From: Sporanaerobium hydrogeniformans
GTDB taxonomy: Bacteria > Bacillota > Clostridia > Lachnospirales > Cellulosilyticaceae
Assembly: GCF_002735925.1 (NCBI RefSeq)
Contig: NZ_PEDL01000016.1
Span: forward strand, 26,556 to 90,555
Direction of reading: 5' to 3'
Length of the DNA: 64,000 bases
Every line of letters begins with the position of its first letter. Position 1 is the stretch's first letter. This document shows positions 10,036 through 19,687 of this stretch, one piece after another. The position numbers and the translations under genes were made by a program. Below the pieces are notes generated by a model. The model did no database searches and was not told the origin of the DNA. It worked only from the letters and a program-made list of their open reading frames with translations.

Positions 10036-10875
10036 TTATCCTTTTACTGCACCTGCTACCACCCCTTCTACAATATACTTTTGTAATAATATAAAGATAA
10101 TAATAGAAGGTACAATCGCCATCACCATTGCTGTTAAAGCATAATTCCATTTGGTGTTCATCTGACCAATAAAGGTATATGCAGCTAACACCAATGTTTT
10201 GGTTTCATTACTGGTATTGACCATCAAGAGGGGTAGTAAAAAGTCATTCCATATCCACATCACGTCAAGTACAATGACTGTTACCGTTACGGACTTTAAG
10301 AGTGGGAAGATAATTTTTATATAAATTGTAAAGGTAGATGCCCCATCTATCTTGGCACTTTCGTCAATTTCTATAGGAATAGTTTTCATAAAGTTATAAA
10401 AGATAAAGGTTGCCATAGGAATACCAAATCCCCAATACTGCACACCTAACCCAATCTTACTCCCTGATAAATGAAGGGTATTCATTGACTTTAATAAAGT
10501 AAGCATAATGGTTTGAAAAGGAATCAGCATCGGTGTAATAATCAAAGCATAGGCAACGCTCGAATACTTTCCTCTTCTCCTATCCAAAATATAAGCTGCC
10601 ATAGATGAAAAAATAATAATGCCTACAATACCAATCACTGTAATAATGACATTATTCCTAAATAAGCGTAAATATTTCATCTTGTTAAAAACATAGATAT
10701 AGTTACTCAAATCTAGTTTGCTGGGAAAAGCTAATACATTAGCTATAATTTCACCAAAAGGTTTAAAGGAATTCATAAACATTAAAAAAACAGGATAAAT
10801 ATACATACAGGCAAGCATTGTTAAACAAATCATCAAAATTACTTTATATATCATTTTTTGGTTTTTGAGGGTCAT
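10036..10875 (-). CDS. Sugar ABC transporter permease, MalG/UgpE type
   Basis: 279-residue inner-membrane protein with six predicted membrane segments. The EAA loop near residues 185-205 (IDESAKIDGASTFTIYIKI..PLLK) is the contact for the cytoplasmic ATPase, and the C-terminal GVVAGAVKG is typical of MalG-like subunits. It forms the import channel with the MalF-like partner; its ATG shares one base with the partner's TAA (ATAATG), a sign of translational coupling. No ATPase gene lies in the operon. Confidence 0.92.
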   Translation of the reverse strand: MTLKNQKMIYKVILMICLTMLACMYIYPVFLMFMNSFKPFGEIIANVLAFPSKLDLSNYIYVFNKMKYLRLFRNNVIITVIGIVGIIIFSSMAAYILDRRRGKYSSVAYALIITPMLIPFQTIMLTLLKSMNTLHLSGSKIGLGVQYWGFGIPMATFIFYNFMKTIPIEIDESAKIDGASTFTIYIKIIFPLLKSVTVTVIVLDVMWIWNDFLLPLLMVNTSNETKTLVLAAYTFIGQMNTKWNYALTAMVMAIVPSIIIFILLQKYIVEGVVAGAVKG

Positions 10876-11753
10876 TATAAATCTACCTCCTTCCTTCTAA
10901 ATGCACTTAATACTACTTGTGTAAGAATAAGGACAAAAAGGAAGTAAATAATGGACTCTGCTGAACCTAAACCATAATTATTATTTGTAAATGCCTCCTT
11001 ATAAATTTGAAGTGTCACACTATTACTCGCTGTTCCTGGTCCTCCTTTAGTTAAAGCTAAAATGATATCAAATACCTTTAATCCGTTAGTTAAAGCCATA
11101 AAAATACAAGTTGTAAAAGATGGACCTAGTAAAGGTAACGTTACTCTAGAAAACTTTTGCCAACTTGAAGCGCCATCTACAGTAGCTGCTTCTAGTACAT
11201 CCTTAGGAATAGCCTGCAAACCTGCTATGTAAAGTACAATATAAAAACCAAGTGATTGCCATACCCCAACAAATACAACAGAGTAAAAAACAAGGTGTGA
11301 ACTGCCTAACCAGCTATAATTCCAAAGTTGCCACCCCGTAAACTCAAAGAGTTTTTCAAAGCCACTGGTAAAAATAAACTTCCATATAAACCCTACAATA
11401 GTCATACTCATAATATAAGGCACAAAAAATATACCCCTAAAAAAATTAGCTAATCTAAATCGTTTAGTTAAAGCAACTGCTAGCAAAAGTGCAATTAAGT
11501 TAGACAATATAACGTAACCTATCGTATATTTAGTAGTAAACCATAAGGAGGTTAAAAATTCTTTTTTCCCTTGAAGAAGGGCAGTAAAGTTTCTAAATCC
11601 AATGAATACTGCCTGTTTTGAAATACCATTCCACTCTGTTAAAGAATAGTAACTACTCATTAGGAAGGGAATATAAATCGTTAAACTCACTAGAATAATT
11701 GCTGGGATAGAAAATACCATTGTCTCAACTATTTTTTTTTGTCTTTGTATCAC
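10875..11753 (-). CDS. Sugar ABC transporter permease, MalF/UgpA type
   Basis: 292-residue membrane protein with about six membrane segments and the EAA-loop sequence LEAATVDGASSWQKF..VTLPLL near residues 190-215, typical of MalF-like permeases of carbohydrate-uptake family 1. It is the first gene of the unit 1 operon (permease, permease, binding protein, GH31, GH36), transcribed away from the histidine kinase gene. The control region upstream holds a long inverted repeat at 11827-11860. Confidence 0.92.
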   Translation of the reverse strand: MIQRQKKIVETMVFSIPAIILVSLTIYIPFLMSSYYSLTEWNGISKQAVFIGFRNFTALLQGKKEFLTSLWFTTKYTIGYVILSNLIALLLAVALTKRFRLANFFRGIFFVPYIMSMTIVGFIWKFIFTSGFEKLFEFTGWQLWNYSWLGSSHLVFYSVVFVGVWQSLGFYIVLYIAGLQAIPKDVLEAATVDGASSWQKFSRVTLPLLGPSFTTCIFMALTNGLKVFDIILALTKGGPGTASNSVTLQIYKEAFTNNNYGLGSAESIIYFLFVLILTQVVLSAFRRKEVDL

Positions 11754-11800
11754 CTCATCACTTCCTTTAGTTTAATTTTGCTAATTTTCCTCTTATAATC

Positions 11801-11860
11801 ATTATAGTGTTATACATTTATACTTTAAATGTACTTTTCTGAACAATAAGGTGTACATTT
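11801..11860. promoter_or_regulatory. Divergent control region: -10 box and inverted repeat operator candidate
   Basis: Between the permease and kinase genes lies a perfect inverted repeat, AAATGTAC (11827-11834) and GTACATTT (11853-11860), separated by 18 bases. On the minus strand a TATAAT (11801-11806) follows it, with only TTTAAA at the -35 position, as expected for an activator-dependent promoter. The AraC-type response regulator encoded at 13722-14468 is the obvious candidate to bind here; that is inference. Confidence 0.5.
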
Positions 11861-11944
11861 TATAACATCTTATTATTGCAATTGTGATTTGTTTGGATAT
11901 ATTGTATAGTTAATACAAGTAATTCTAAATATTTAGGAGTAGTT

Positions 11945-13729
11945 ATGTTAAAAGTCTTAAAAAACAAATTATTAAAATTCATTCATCGTACCTCTCTTTG
12001 GTTACAGCTTGCTTTATTTATCACTTTCATTTGTACACTTATTGCTTTTACTCTTATTTACAAAGACTATACTGCTACTCGTACAAATACAATACATAAT
12101 CATGTTGATACAACTAAACGCTTACTAACTCTAGAGGTGCAAAATCTTGAACACTACTTACAGACTCTTGCTAACTACTGCATCCTACCTTGCTATGATA
12201 GTCAGTTTACACAGTTAGTTAATCAAAACTCTCTTTTTCTACGAAAAGATAGAGATTATATCAAACAACAAATGTATTATTATTATTACACTAGAAATGA
12301 TATTCTTGATTACCAAATCTATTTTCTTAATCAAAACCTTAGAGTGGGACGTACTTCTCGTGAACAACGTATTACCCTACATACCATGGAGGCTAGTACT
12401 TTAAAAGATATCAAACAAGCATGTATTACTAGCTCCTATAACCATATTCTGTTACCTTCACACACTAAAGACTCCTTTTTTACCTTCTACCAAGCCCTTA
12501 TTCGTATTAAAAATCAAGCGCCTCAAGCCCTTGTAGAAGTAAAGGTGAATACTAAAGCCTTGCAGAGTCTTTTAAATAATCATGCACAAAATGGTAATAT
12601 TTTTCTCTTTTATAATGAAATAGGAGAATTGATCTTTTCTAGTACTCAAGGCCTTTCTCTAACAACCTCCATTTCAAAACTACTAGCTGAAACTCGTTTA
12701 TATAAAGACAGTTACACCCTGGTCACTTTAAATAACTCCGACTATTTACTCACTCAGGCAACAGGTACTATTTATGGGATCACTCTTATTTCTCTGACTC
12801 CTATAGCTTATATCGATTCACAAATAGGTGCTATAAGAAAATCTATTGTTATGACGGGCATCTTTATTTGGCTATGTACCACATTTTTTATTAATCTTCT
12901 GATTCGTTTCCTCATCCATCCCTTAAAGGTTTTAGCAAGTAAAATGGAACTTGCTGGACAAGGCAATTTTAATCTCTTTATCCCACACAATGGAAGTAAA
13001 GAAATTATAGAATTAACGGACAGCTTTAATTCCATGGTCCATCACATTGACGAACTCATTAAACGTACTTATATTGCCGAATTAAGTGAAAAAAATGCCA
13101 AGCTTACTGCTCTAGAAGCACAATTAAACCCCCATTTTCTCTACAACACCTTACAAGCCCTATCAACTGAAGCACTCATGAACGATCAGATTAAACTAAA
13201 TACCATGATTACCTCCCTTGCCTCTACCTTGCGCTACAGTATAAAAGATAGTGACCTAGTAATTCTGCAAAAGGAAATACAGTATGTCCAAAATTATATT
13301 TATTTACAAAAAATACGAATGGATGATAATTTGGAGGTTGTAATGGATATTGAAGAATCTACACTTAACTTTCTCATTCCTAAAATCAGTATACAGACGC
13401 TTGTCGAAAACTCGCTACTTCATGGTATTCATCCTGGAAACACTTCTATAAAAATTTTAATATCTGTTAAACAAGAGAAAAACCAAATGATTATTAAAGT
13501 AAAGGATAATGGGCGTGGAATATCTGAAGAACAGCTTGAAAAATTATATAAAGAATTTGAAGAACAGTTTATTCCAGGAACAGGTGGTGGTATAGGCCTT
13601 CCCAATTTATATGTTCGTCTAAAACTACTCTATGCAGAACCTGCAAATCTTACCATTACAAGTGAGGTTAATAACTATACCGAAATTACCTTAACCATTC
13701 CAGCTATAAAGGAGGATGTCCATGTATAG
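11945..13729 (+). CDS. Sensor histidine kinase, YesM family
   Basis: 594-residue membrane sensor. One membrane segment near the N-terminus (about 18-40) and a second near 298-320 enclose an extracytoplasmic sensor domain. Then come a HAMP linker (LIHPLKVLASKM onward), the His_kinase domain with NPHFLYN (phosphoacceptor His397) and a HATPase_c domain with N-box NSLLHGI and DNGRG. YesM-type kinases sense extracellular carbohydrate and phosphorylate a YesN partner. The gene overlaps the response-regulator gene by 8 bases and is divergent from the unit 1 importer it most likely controls. Confidence 0.92.
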   Translation: MLKVLKNKLLKFIHRTSLWLQLALFITFICTLIAFTLIYKDYTATRTNTIHNHVDTTKRLLTLEVQNLEHYLQTLANYCILPCYDSQFTQLVNQNSLFLRKDRDYIKQQMYYYYYTRNDILDYQIYFLNQNLRVGRTSREQRITLHTMEASTLKDIKQACITSSYNHILLPSHTKDSFFTFYQALIRIKNQAPQALVEVKVNTKALQSLLNNHAQNGNIFLFYNEIGELIFSSTQGLSLTTSISKLLAETRLYKDSYTLVTLNNSDYLLTQATGTIYGITLISLTPIAYIDSQIGAIRKSIVMTGIFIWLCTTFFINLLIRFLIHPLKVLASKMELAGQGNFNLFIPHNGSKEIIELTDSFNSMVHHIDELIKRTYIAELSEKNAKLTALEAQLNPHFLYNTLQALSTEALMNDQIKLNTMITSLASTLRYSIKDSDLVILQKEIQYVQNYIYLQKIRMDDNLEVVMDIEESTLNFLIPKISIQTLVENSLLHGIHPGNTSIKILISVKQEKNQMIIKVKDNGRGISEEQLEKLYKEFEEQFIPGTGGGIGLPNLYVRLKLLYAEPANLTITSEVNNYTEITLTIPAIKEDVHV

Positions 13730-14468
13730 AGCGTTAATTATTGATGACGAAAAACCCGTTCGTATCGCAATTAGTAAACTTGGAGCTTGGAGACAGCTTC
13801 ATATTGAACCTCCCGAAATGACTTCTAATGGCAAAGAAGGACTATGCACCATGCGTGAACTCAAGCCTCACCTTGTTTTTGTAGATATGAATATGCCCAT
13901 TATGGATGGATGCAGCTTTTTAAATGTAGCCTCTAAAGAATTTCCCACCTCTCAATTTATAGTTATTAGTGGTTATGATGACTTCCTTTATACTCAACAT
14001 GCTATTCGCTACGGTGTATGTGACTATCTACTTAAACCCATTGTTGCAGAAGAATTAAATGCCGCTATACGTCATGCTATCTTAAAAATAAATCCTCATG
14101 AAACTTTTAACACACAGGTCGAGCATGAAGCTATTACTTCTGATGAAATCATTACTAATATCAAAAATTATATTGATAGTAATTACTGTACTAATATAAA
14201 AATAACGGATTTTGAAGAAAAATATTTTTTCTCCGTAGAGTATTTAACCAAATTATTCCGCCAAAAATATGGTTGCACTATGTATGAATATGTTGTCCAA
14301 CTCCGTATGGAACGTGCTATTGAGCTTCTAGCTCATGCTGAAATTAAAATCGTAGATATTTCAGAGCGTCTTGGGTATACAGATAATCACTATTTCAGTA
14401 AAGTATTTCGTAGATATTATGGAGTTTCTCCTTCACAATATCGCGCAAAATATACTTGTACCTTTTAA
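13722..14468 (+). CDS. Response regulator with AraC-type DNA-binding domain, compact YesN type
   Basis: 248 residues: a receiver domain (1 to about 120; acidic pair DD8-9, phosphoacceptor Asp55 in FVDMNMP, Lys in YLLKP) joined by a short linker to two AraC helix-turn-helix motifs (about 145-245; IVDISERLGYTDNHYFSKVFRRYYGVSPSQYR). Most YesN proteins are about 500 residues with a long middle region; this one lacks it. I start at the ATG at 13722, because GGAGG (13711-13715) directly abuts the alternative ATG at 13716. It should bind near the inverted repeat at 11827-11860 and activate the importer operon. Confidence 0.92.
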   Translation: MYRALIIDDEKPVRIAISKLGAWRQLHIEPPEMTSNGKEGLCTMRELKPHLVFVDMNMPIMDGCSFLNVASKEFPTSQFIVISGYDDFLYTQHAIRYGVCDYLLKPIVAEELNAAIRHAILKINPHETFNTQVEHEAITSDEIITNIKNYIDSNYCTNIKITDFEEKYFFSVEYLTKLFRQKYGCTMYEYVVQLRMERAIELLAHAEIKIVDISERLGYTDNHYFSKVFRRYYGVSPSQYRAKYTCTF

Positions 14469-14522
14469 GAAAACTATGCTTTTCAGAAATTTAATATCTA
14501 ATCGTAAACAAAGATTAAATTG

Positions 14523-14589
14523 GAGTATAAAAAATAAAAGCAACACAAGACTACTCATTAGCCTTGTGCTGCTCTTATTTTTTATACTC
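14523..14589 (-). terminator. Long convergent terminator hairpin
   Basis: Arms of 27 bases (14523-14549 and 14563-14589) pair along their whole length except two positions. Those two are A-C on the plus strand but G-U wobbles on the minus strand, so the minus transcript (arabinofuranosidase operon) folds perfectly. A and T tracts near both bases let it also stop the response-regulator transcript. It sits between the converging stop codons at 14468 and 14598. Confidence 0.8.
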
Positions 14590-14597
14590 TATAATTA

Positions 14598-16103
14598 TCA
14601 ATCTATTCCTAGTGCTAGATGCACTACACTACAAGGTGGGATTTCAAAGTGTACTTGCCCATCTACTATCTTTATCTTAGTAAACGGCTCTAGCTTTACC
14701 TTCTCTTTTTCCTCAAAGGTATTATGGTCTCTCATATTCCCTTTAAGGATACTTCCTTCTGCTGAGAGAATCTGAGTGTCTGTAAATAATCCTTCAATGG
14801 GATAAGTTTCCTCTATTGATAGATTAGCAAGTGTAAGATGAAGTTTGCCATCTTGCCCTAGTGAAACAGACTCAGTTAAGTTAGGCACCTGTTCTTCTCC
14901 TACTCCAATCTCTTTTGTTTCTATATGACTTTCTATAAGCTCTGCTTCTTGATGATATTTATAGAGATCAAAGACATGATAGGTAGGAGTCAACACCATT
15001 TCTTTTCCCTCAGTTAGTATAACCGCCTGCAAGACATTGACTACCTGTGCAATATTCGCCATACGTACTCTATTACAATTTTTGTTGAATATGTTTAGAT
15101 TAATTGCTGCCACCAGTGCATCTCGCATTGTATTTTGCTGATATAAAAAGCCTGGATTTGTTCCTGGTTCAGGGTCGTACCAGGTTCCCCACTCATCAAT
15201 AATAATGGCATTCTTATGTTCCGTGTCGTATTGATTCATGATTTCTTCATGACATTTAATAAGCGTTTCCATATAAAGTGTCTTTTTAAGCGTTGTATAC
15301 CACTCTTTTTCATCAAAAAGTGTGGCACTTCCTTTGTGTTCCCAAGTACCTGGAACAGTGTAGTAGTGAAGAGATAGTCCATCCATAAAGCCATGCAATT
15401 GCTTTTGAGCATTCGTATAGGTAGTTTTCATAACTCCCTCTGTCCAAGCATAGTCATCCCCATTAGCCCCACAAGCTATTTTAAAGATGGTCTTATCTGG
15501 CTGATAGCTTCGTACATAAGTTTGATACCTACGGTATTCGTTCCCATAATACTCAGGCGTCATGTTGCCACCACACCCCCAGTTTTCATTACCTATACCA
15601 AAATAATCTACTCGCCAAGGCTTTTTGCGACCATTCTCAGTTCGCAAAGCTGCCATAGGAGATAAGCCATCAAAAGTCATGTATTCTACCCATTCAGACA
15701 TCTCCTGAACTGTTCCGCTTCCTAGGTTGCCACTTATATAAGTTTTACATCCCAGCTGCTCACAAAGCTCCATAAACTCATGGGTTCCAAAGCTATTGTC
15801 TTCTACACCTCCCCCCCAATGTGTGTTGATCATCTTCTTTCGCGTTTCTTTAGGACCTATACCATCCTTCCAATGGTATTCATCTGCAAAGCATCCTCCT
15901 GGCCAACGTAATACAGGGATTTGTATATTTTTCAAAGCTTCTACTACATCTATACGCATACCCTTTTTATTAGGAATCGGACTCTCCTCTCCTACATAAA
16001 GACCTTCATAAATGCATCTACCCAAATGCTCTGAAAAATGACCTTGTAGTTCTTTATGAATATGTCCTTTTTTAATATGAGGGTTTATATACCATTTTGC
16101 CAT
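14598..16103 (-). CDS. abfA: Alpha-L-arabinofuranosidase, GH51
   Basis: 501-residue cytosolic enzyme of the usual GH51 length (about 500). The N-terminal barrel carries [11 protein letters not shown] (acid/base Glu173) and [10 protein letters not shown] (nucleophile Glu304), plus [23 protein letters not shown], a strong family signature; the C-terminal 130 residues form the beta-sandwich. It removes terminal alpha-L-arabinofuranose from imported arabino-oligosaccharides with retention. It is the last gene of the unit 2 operon, downstream of the importer and the DUF6171 gene, and ends at the convergent hairpin. The gene name follows family convention. Confidence 0.93.
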   Translation of the reverse strand: MAKWYINPHIKKGHIHKELQGHFSEHLGRCIYEGLYVGEESPIPNKKGMRIDVVEALKNIQIPVLRWPGGCFADEYHWKDGIGPKETRKKMINTHWGGGVEDNSFGTHEFMELCEQLGCKTYISGNLGSGTVQEMSEWVEYMTFDGLSPMAALRTENGRKKPWRVDYFGIGNENWGCGGNMTPEYYGNEYRRYQTYVRSYQPDKTIFKIACGANGDDYAWTEGVMKTTYTNAQKQLHGFMDGLSLHYYTVPGTWEHKGSATLFDEKEWYTTLKKTLYMETLIKCHEEIMNQYDTEHKNAIIIDEWGTWYDPEPGTNPGFLYQQNTMRDALVAAINLNIFNKNCNRVRMANIAQVVNVLQAVILTEGKEMVLTPTYHVFDLYKYHQEAELIESHIETKEIGVGEEQVPNLTESVSLGQDGKLHLTLANLSIEETYPIEGLFTDTQILSAEGSILKGNMRDHNTFEEKEKVKLEPFTKIKIVDGQVHFEIPPCSVVHLALGID

Positions 16104-16155
16104 TTGTTTTCTCCTTCTTCACTTGGTACTCTTTTCTTATTCCCATTTTTATTTA

Positions 16156-16410
16156 CTACCATTTTTCATAAGGGCATCGCCTTACTTTAATAGCTGCTCG
16201 CATTTCCACATAGCAACCACAAGCACTGCATATACCTTCAATAAGCCGTTTACATGCCTTACATATCTCTAAACGCTTTTCATAAAATTCTTTTGTAGTC
16301 TTTATCTCTTCATCTAGCTGTGAAATATAGGTATACATATTGTGATACAATTCTTTCTGATCTGTTTCTCTAATTAAACACCTCTTACAGACCCTCTTTA
16401 TATCTTCCAT
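16156..16410 (-). CDS. DUF6171 family small Cys-rich protein
   Basis: 84 residues with paired cysteines at both ends (CKRCLI near the start; CKACKRLIEGICSACGCY and a C-terminal RRCPYEKW), which suggest a zinc-ribbon-like metal site, around a charged helical middle. This matches the DUF6171 family of Clostridia; its function is unknown. It lies 4 bases after the MalG-like permease stop and 52 bases before the GH51 start, so it is co-transcribed with sugar-uptake genes. A structural or regulatory role in the operon is possible but nothing in the sequence proves it. Confidence 0.7.
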   Translation of the reverse strand: MEDIKRVCKRCLIRETDQKELYHNMYTYISQLDEEIKTTKEFYEKRLEICKACKRLIEGICSACGCYVEMRAAIKVRRCPYEKW

Positions 16411-16414
16411 ATCT

Positions 16415-17242
16415 TTATCCCTTTACTGCCCCTGCTACTAAGCTTTTTTGTACTTGCTCACTTAACAAAATATAAATTAAAATCGTAGGAATAGTTGCAA
16501 TAACTAAACCTGCTCCTATTTCACCCCATTTAGTTGTATAAGTTCCTATCATAGACATAATACCAACTGTAATTGTTTTAAATTCTCGTTTACTTACAAA
16601 AGTTACTGCAAACATAAGTTCATTCCATGCTGAAAGGTAAGTAAAAATAGCAACTGTTGCCAAAGCTGGCTTCACAAGTGGTAACATTATTTCCCCAAAT
16701 ATACGATAAATTCCACATCCATCAATGGCTGCTGCTTCTTCTAATTCCCTTGGAAGTGATGCTAAAAAGCTACTGACAATATAAATGCCCATAGGAAGTC
16801 CAAAGGCTACATAAGGAATAATAAGTGCCCAATAAGTATTTAAAAGACGCATATTTTTTAATACCATAAAAAGTGGGAGGAGTGCAGCATGAATAGGTAC
16901 CATCATGCCTAATAAAATTACTTTCATAGCTACTTGTCTTCCTTTCCATTCCATACGTTCAATGGCATAAGCAGATGTAGCAGAAAGTATAATAACAAGT
17001 AAAATCGTAATAGCTGTAACAAACACACTATTTCCAAAGTAATCTAATACCTTTGCTTGCTTAAAAGCACTTACATAATTTTCGAATTTCCACTTTTCAG
17101 GTAGACCAGCAATATTCCCCCCAAAAATCTCACTGTTTCCTTTAAGTGAAAAAAATATTAACCATATTAATGGATAAAGCTGTACAATTGCAAATAGTAT
17201 TAGGCACATTTGTATACTTACTTTTCCAAGCTTCTCTCTCAT
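16415..17242 (-). CDS. Sugar ABC transporter permease, MalG type (unit 2)
   Basis: 275-residue membrane protein with six predicted membrane segments, an EAA loop near residues 180-200 (LEEAAAIDGCGIYRIFGEIMLPLV) and the typical C-terminus KSLVAGAVKG. Three bases separate it from the upstream MalF-like gene. It is only distantly like the MalG-like protein of unit 1, so the two importers are not recent duplicates and probably take up different oligosaccharides. Confidence 0.92.
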   Translation of the reverse strand: MREKLGKVSIQMCLILFAIVQLYPLIWLIFFSLKGNSEIFGGNIAGLPEKWKFENYVSAFKQAKVLDYFGNSVFVTAITILLVIILSATSAYAIERMEWKGRQVAMKVILLGMMVPIHAALLPLFMVLKNMRLLNTYWALIIPYVAFGLPMGIYIVSSFLASLPRELEEAAAIDGCGIYRIFGEIMLPLVKPALATVAIFTYLSAWNELMFAVTFVSKREFKTITVGIMSMIGTYTTKWGEIGAGLVIATIPTILIYILLSEQVQKSLVAGAVKG

Positions 17243-17245
17243 ATC

Positions 17246-18124
17246 TTATGCCTCCTTCCCCTTACGAAATAAACTATTGAGTAACATCGTGAAAAATAAA
17301 CATTCTATAATGATAAAGATAGAAATAGCACTGCCGTAACCATATTTAAAAGAATCAAAAATGGTAGTGTACATATAAATGCTTGGCACTTCTGTAGAAA
17401 AGAAAGGACCTCCATTGGTTAAAACATATATGAGGTCAAATACCTTAAGTGCACCAATTAACGAAAAGGTCATACATACCTTTAAAATAGGCTTTAATAA
17501 AGGAATAGTAATATACCATGCTATTTGATGTTTACTTGCCCCATCAATAACTGCCGCCTCATTAATTTCAGTTGAAATACCTTTAATCCCTGCATACATG
17601 ATAAGCATGTGATAGCCTACATATTGCCAAAGAATAGGTATGAAACAACACATTAAAGCAGTTTTCTCTTGACCTAGCCAATCTTGTGCAATAAACCCTA
17701 ACCCTATAGATTGGAGGATATCATTTAATAAGCCATAGTCTGCATTGTATATCTTCTGCCAAAGCTGCCCAATAACTACGGTAGAAATAATAACTGGTAT
17801 AAAGTATACAGTACGATAAAATTTTTCCCCTTTTACTCCCTGTGCAATAATAATAGCAATCAATAGTGAAAAAGGAAGCTGAACTACTAATGAAAGTCCT
17901 GCAAAAAGCAATGAGTGGATAATAGAGTTCATAAAGCGCATATCACTCATTAATTCTTTATAATTACTTAAACCTATAAAAGTCCCTTTTCCTATGCCAT
18001 CCCAACTCAGCAAGCTGTAATAACCTGATATAAAAATAGGTATAACAACAATCAGTGCCATAACGAAAAGAGTAGGAAACATAAAAATGAAAATAGCTTT
18101 CTTATCTGATAAAATTTTAGTCAT
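17246..18124 (-). CDS. Sugar ABC transporter permease, MalF type (unit 2)
   Basis: 292-residue membrane protein, about six membrane segments, EAA loop ISTEINEAAVIDGASKHQIA near residues 185-205. First of the two permeases of unit 2, downstream of the binding-protein gene with a hairpin in the 65-base gap. Its likely cargo, from the GH51 enzyme in the same operon, is an arabinose-bearing oligosaccharide such as arabinoxylo-oligosaccharide. Confidence 0.92.
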   Translation of the reverse strand: MTKILSDKKAIFIFMFPTLFVMALIVVIPIFISGYYSLLSWDGIGKGTFIGLSNYKELMSDMRFMNSIIHSLLFAGLSLVVQLPFSLLIAIIIAQGVKGEKFYRTVYFIPVIISTVVIGQLWQKIYNADYGLLNDILQSIGLGFIAQDWLGQEKTALMCCFIPILWQYVGYHMLIMYAGIKGISTEINEAAVIDGASKHQIAWYITIPLLKPILKVCMTFSLIGALKVFDLIYVLTNGGPFFSTEVPSIYMYTTIFDSFKYGYGSAISIFIIIECLFFTMLLNSLFRKGKEA

Positions 18125-18150
18125 AAAAAATCACCCCTATTTACAAATTT

Positions 18151-18174
18151 AGGGCTGCCATTTAAGACAGCCCT
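18151..18174 (-). other. Hairpin between unit 2 binding protein and permeases
   Basis: Seven-bp stem AGGGCTG/CAGCCCT (18151-18157 with 18168-18174) just after the binding-protein stop. Only a weak T tract follows, so it is more likely a partial terminator or mRNA 3' stabiliser that keeps the binding protein in excess over the permeases, as is common in such operons. Confidence 0.5.
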
Positions 18175-18189
18175 CTCCTACTTACTTCA

Positions 18190-19541
18190 TTAATAAAGCT
18201 CTGATGGATTAAGTTTACCCATTCGTTCTGCAAATTGTTCTGGAGTAATCTTAAGTGCAAGTAACTCCGCTACTAGATTCTTATAATTCTCTGAACTGTC
18301 TGCTGGAAGAATATTATCCCACCATGTAATATAAGAGGTTCCTGTTTCCATAAGTTGTGCTGATTCTTTAGCTAAGGTAGACACACTGCTTGTATCTAAA
18401 CCTGAAATATCCCAACAAGCAAGACCTGCATTATCTAAATACCCTTCTCTACCAATCTTTTCACTTAAATAAGCTAAATATTCTGCCACTTCTTTAGGGT
18501 GCTCTGTACTTGCATTGATATAATAGCCATCTGTTCCACCACCTGAAAACTCAGTAGCTGTTCCCACCCCATCTTCAAATACAGGGAAAGCAATAGCTTT
18601 TACCTTTCCATTTGTTACTGCTTCTGCATCTTCAAAGGTAGGGTGTACCCAGTTTGCTTGGAAAATCATAGCCCCTTGACCTGCTGCAAAACCATCTACC
18701 ATTTCACTGTAACTCATACTAAGCATACTTTCATTAAATGCACCAATTTTAACTAATTCTTGCATCTTCTCTGCAGCCTTGATAAAAGGTTCACTATTAA
18801 ATTTTGAAGTGTCTTTAAATGCTTCCATAACAGCTGCATTTCCAGCCTGTCTAGCTGAAATAATATCATACCAATACATACCTGGCCAGGTATCTTTTCC
18901 CCTAAAATAATAGGTGTATAGCCTGCTGCGCGCAACTTTTTAGAAGCTTCTAATAATTCCTCCCAAGTTGTTGGGTACTCTGCTCCTGCTTTCTCAAACA
19001 TCTCTGTATTACAATAAAGATTAGCTAAAAAAGTAATTGTTGGAAGTGTATAGGTTTTTCCATTATACATACAGTTCTCTAACATACCATCTAATATTTT
19101 AGATTTAGTGTCTTCTGTCAAATACTCATCTATAGGCAATAAATATCCTGCATCAATATAAGGCTTTACAAAGCTTCCTCCTCCAAACATGTAAGCAATA
19201 TCTGGTGCTTCCCCTGCTGCAAAAGCTGTTTTAATTTTAGTTTTATATTGTTCACCTGTTACACCATCTTGAACAATGGTAATGTTAGGATGCAAAGCAT
19301 GATATTCCTCTACTGAATCCTCAATAATGCGTTTTACTGGGTCTGTGTCTGCTACTGATTGATGCCATAAAGTAATAGTAATCTGTTCTTCTTCTGCTTT
19401 TTTACCTGTGTCTGTACTCTCTTTTTTTACCTCCGGTGTTACTGCTCCTTGTTTTTCCTCTGCCTTTCCACATGCTGTCATATTCATGACCATAGTTCCC
19501 ATCAAGAGCAGGGCTGATAAATTCTTAAAATGTTTTTTCAT
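18190..19541 (-). pseudogene. Sugar ABC transporter binding lipoprotein, single-base frameshift
   Basis: Two frames together encode one family 1 solute-binding protein of about 450 residues. The first part starts at the ATG at 19541 (GGAGG eight bases upstream), with signal MKKHFKNLSALLLMGTMV and lipobox TAC. It runs to the sequence ILGEK, where a run of four G and four A (18895-18902 on the plus strand) shifts the frame; the second part then continues KDTWPGMYWYDII to the stop at 18190. Adding one A in the homopolymer restores a continuous product. Either the strain has a broken binding protein or the assembly has an indel; the rest of the operon looks intact. Frameshift itself is seen directly. 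Confidence 0.85.
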
Positions 19542-19687
19542 ACCGATTTCCTCCATTCTTCTTTTTCATATTTTTAGGTCTAACCTTCAAAACATTATGA
19601 ATTGCTTATACTCATTATAACGAAGATAGGTATGAAAATTAATTCACTATTCTTACTGTATCATTCACTTTTTAAACTTCTTACCTT

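Noticed and set aside
14371..14775. Plus-strand frame of 134 codons after the response regulator
   Set aside because: Overlaps the regulator's end, the terminator and the GH51 gene; a shadow frame without a start signal.
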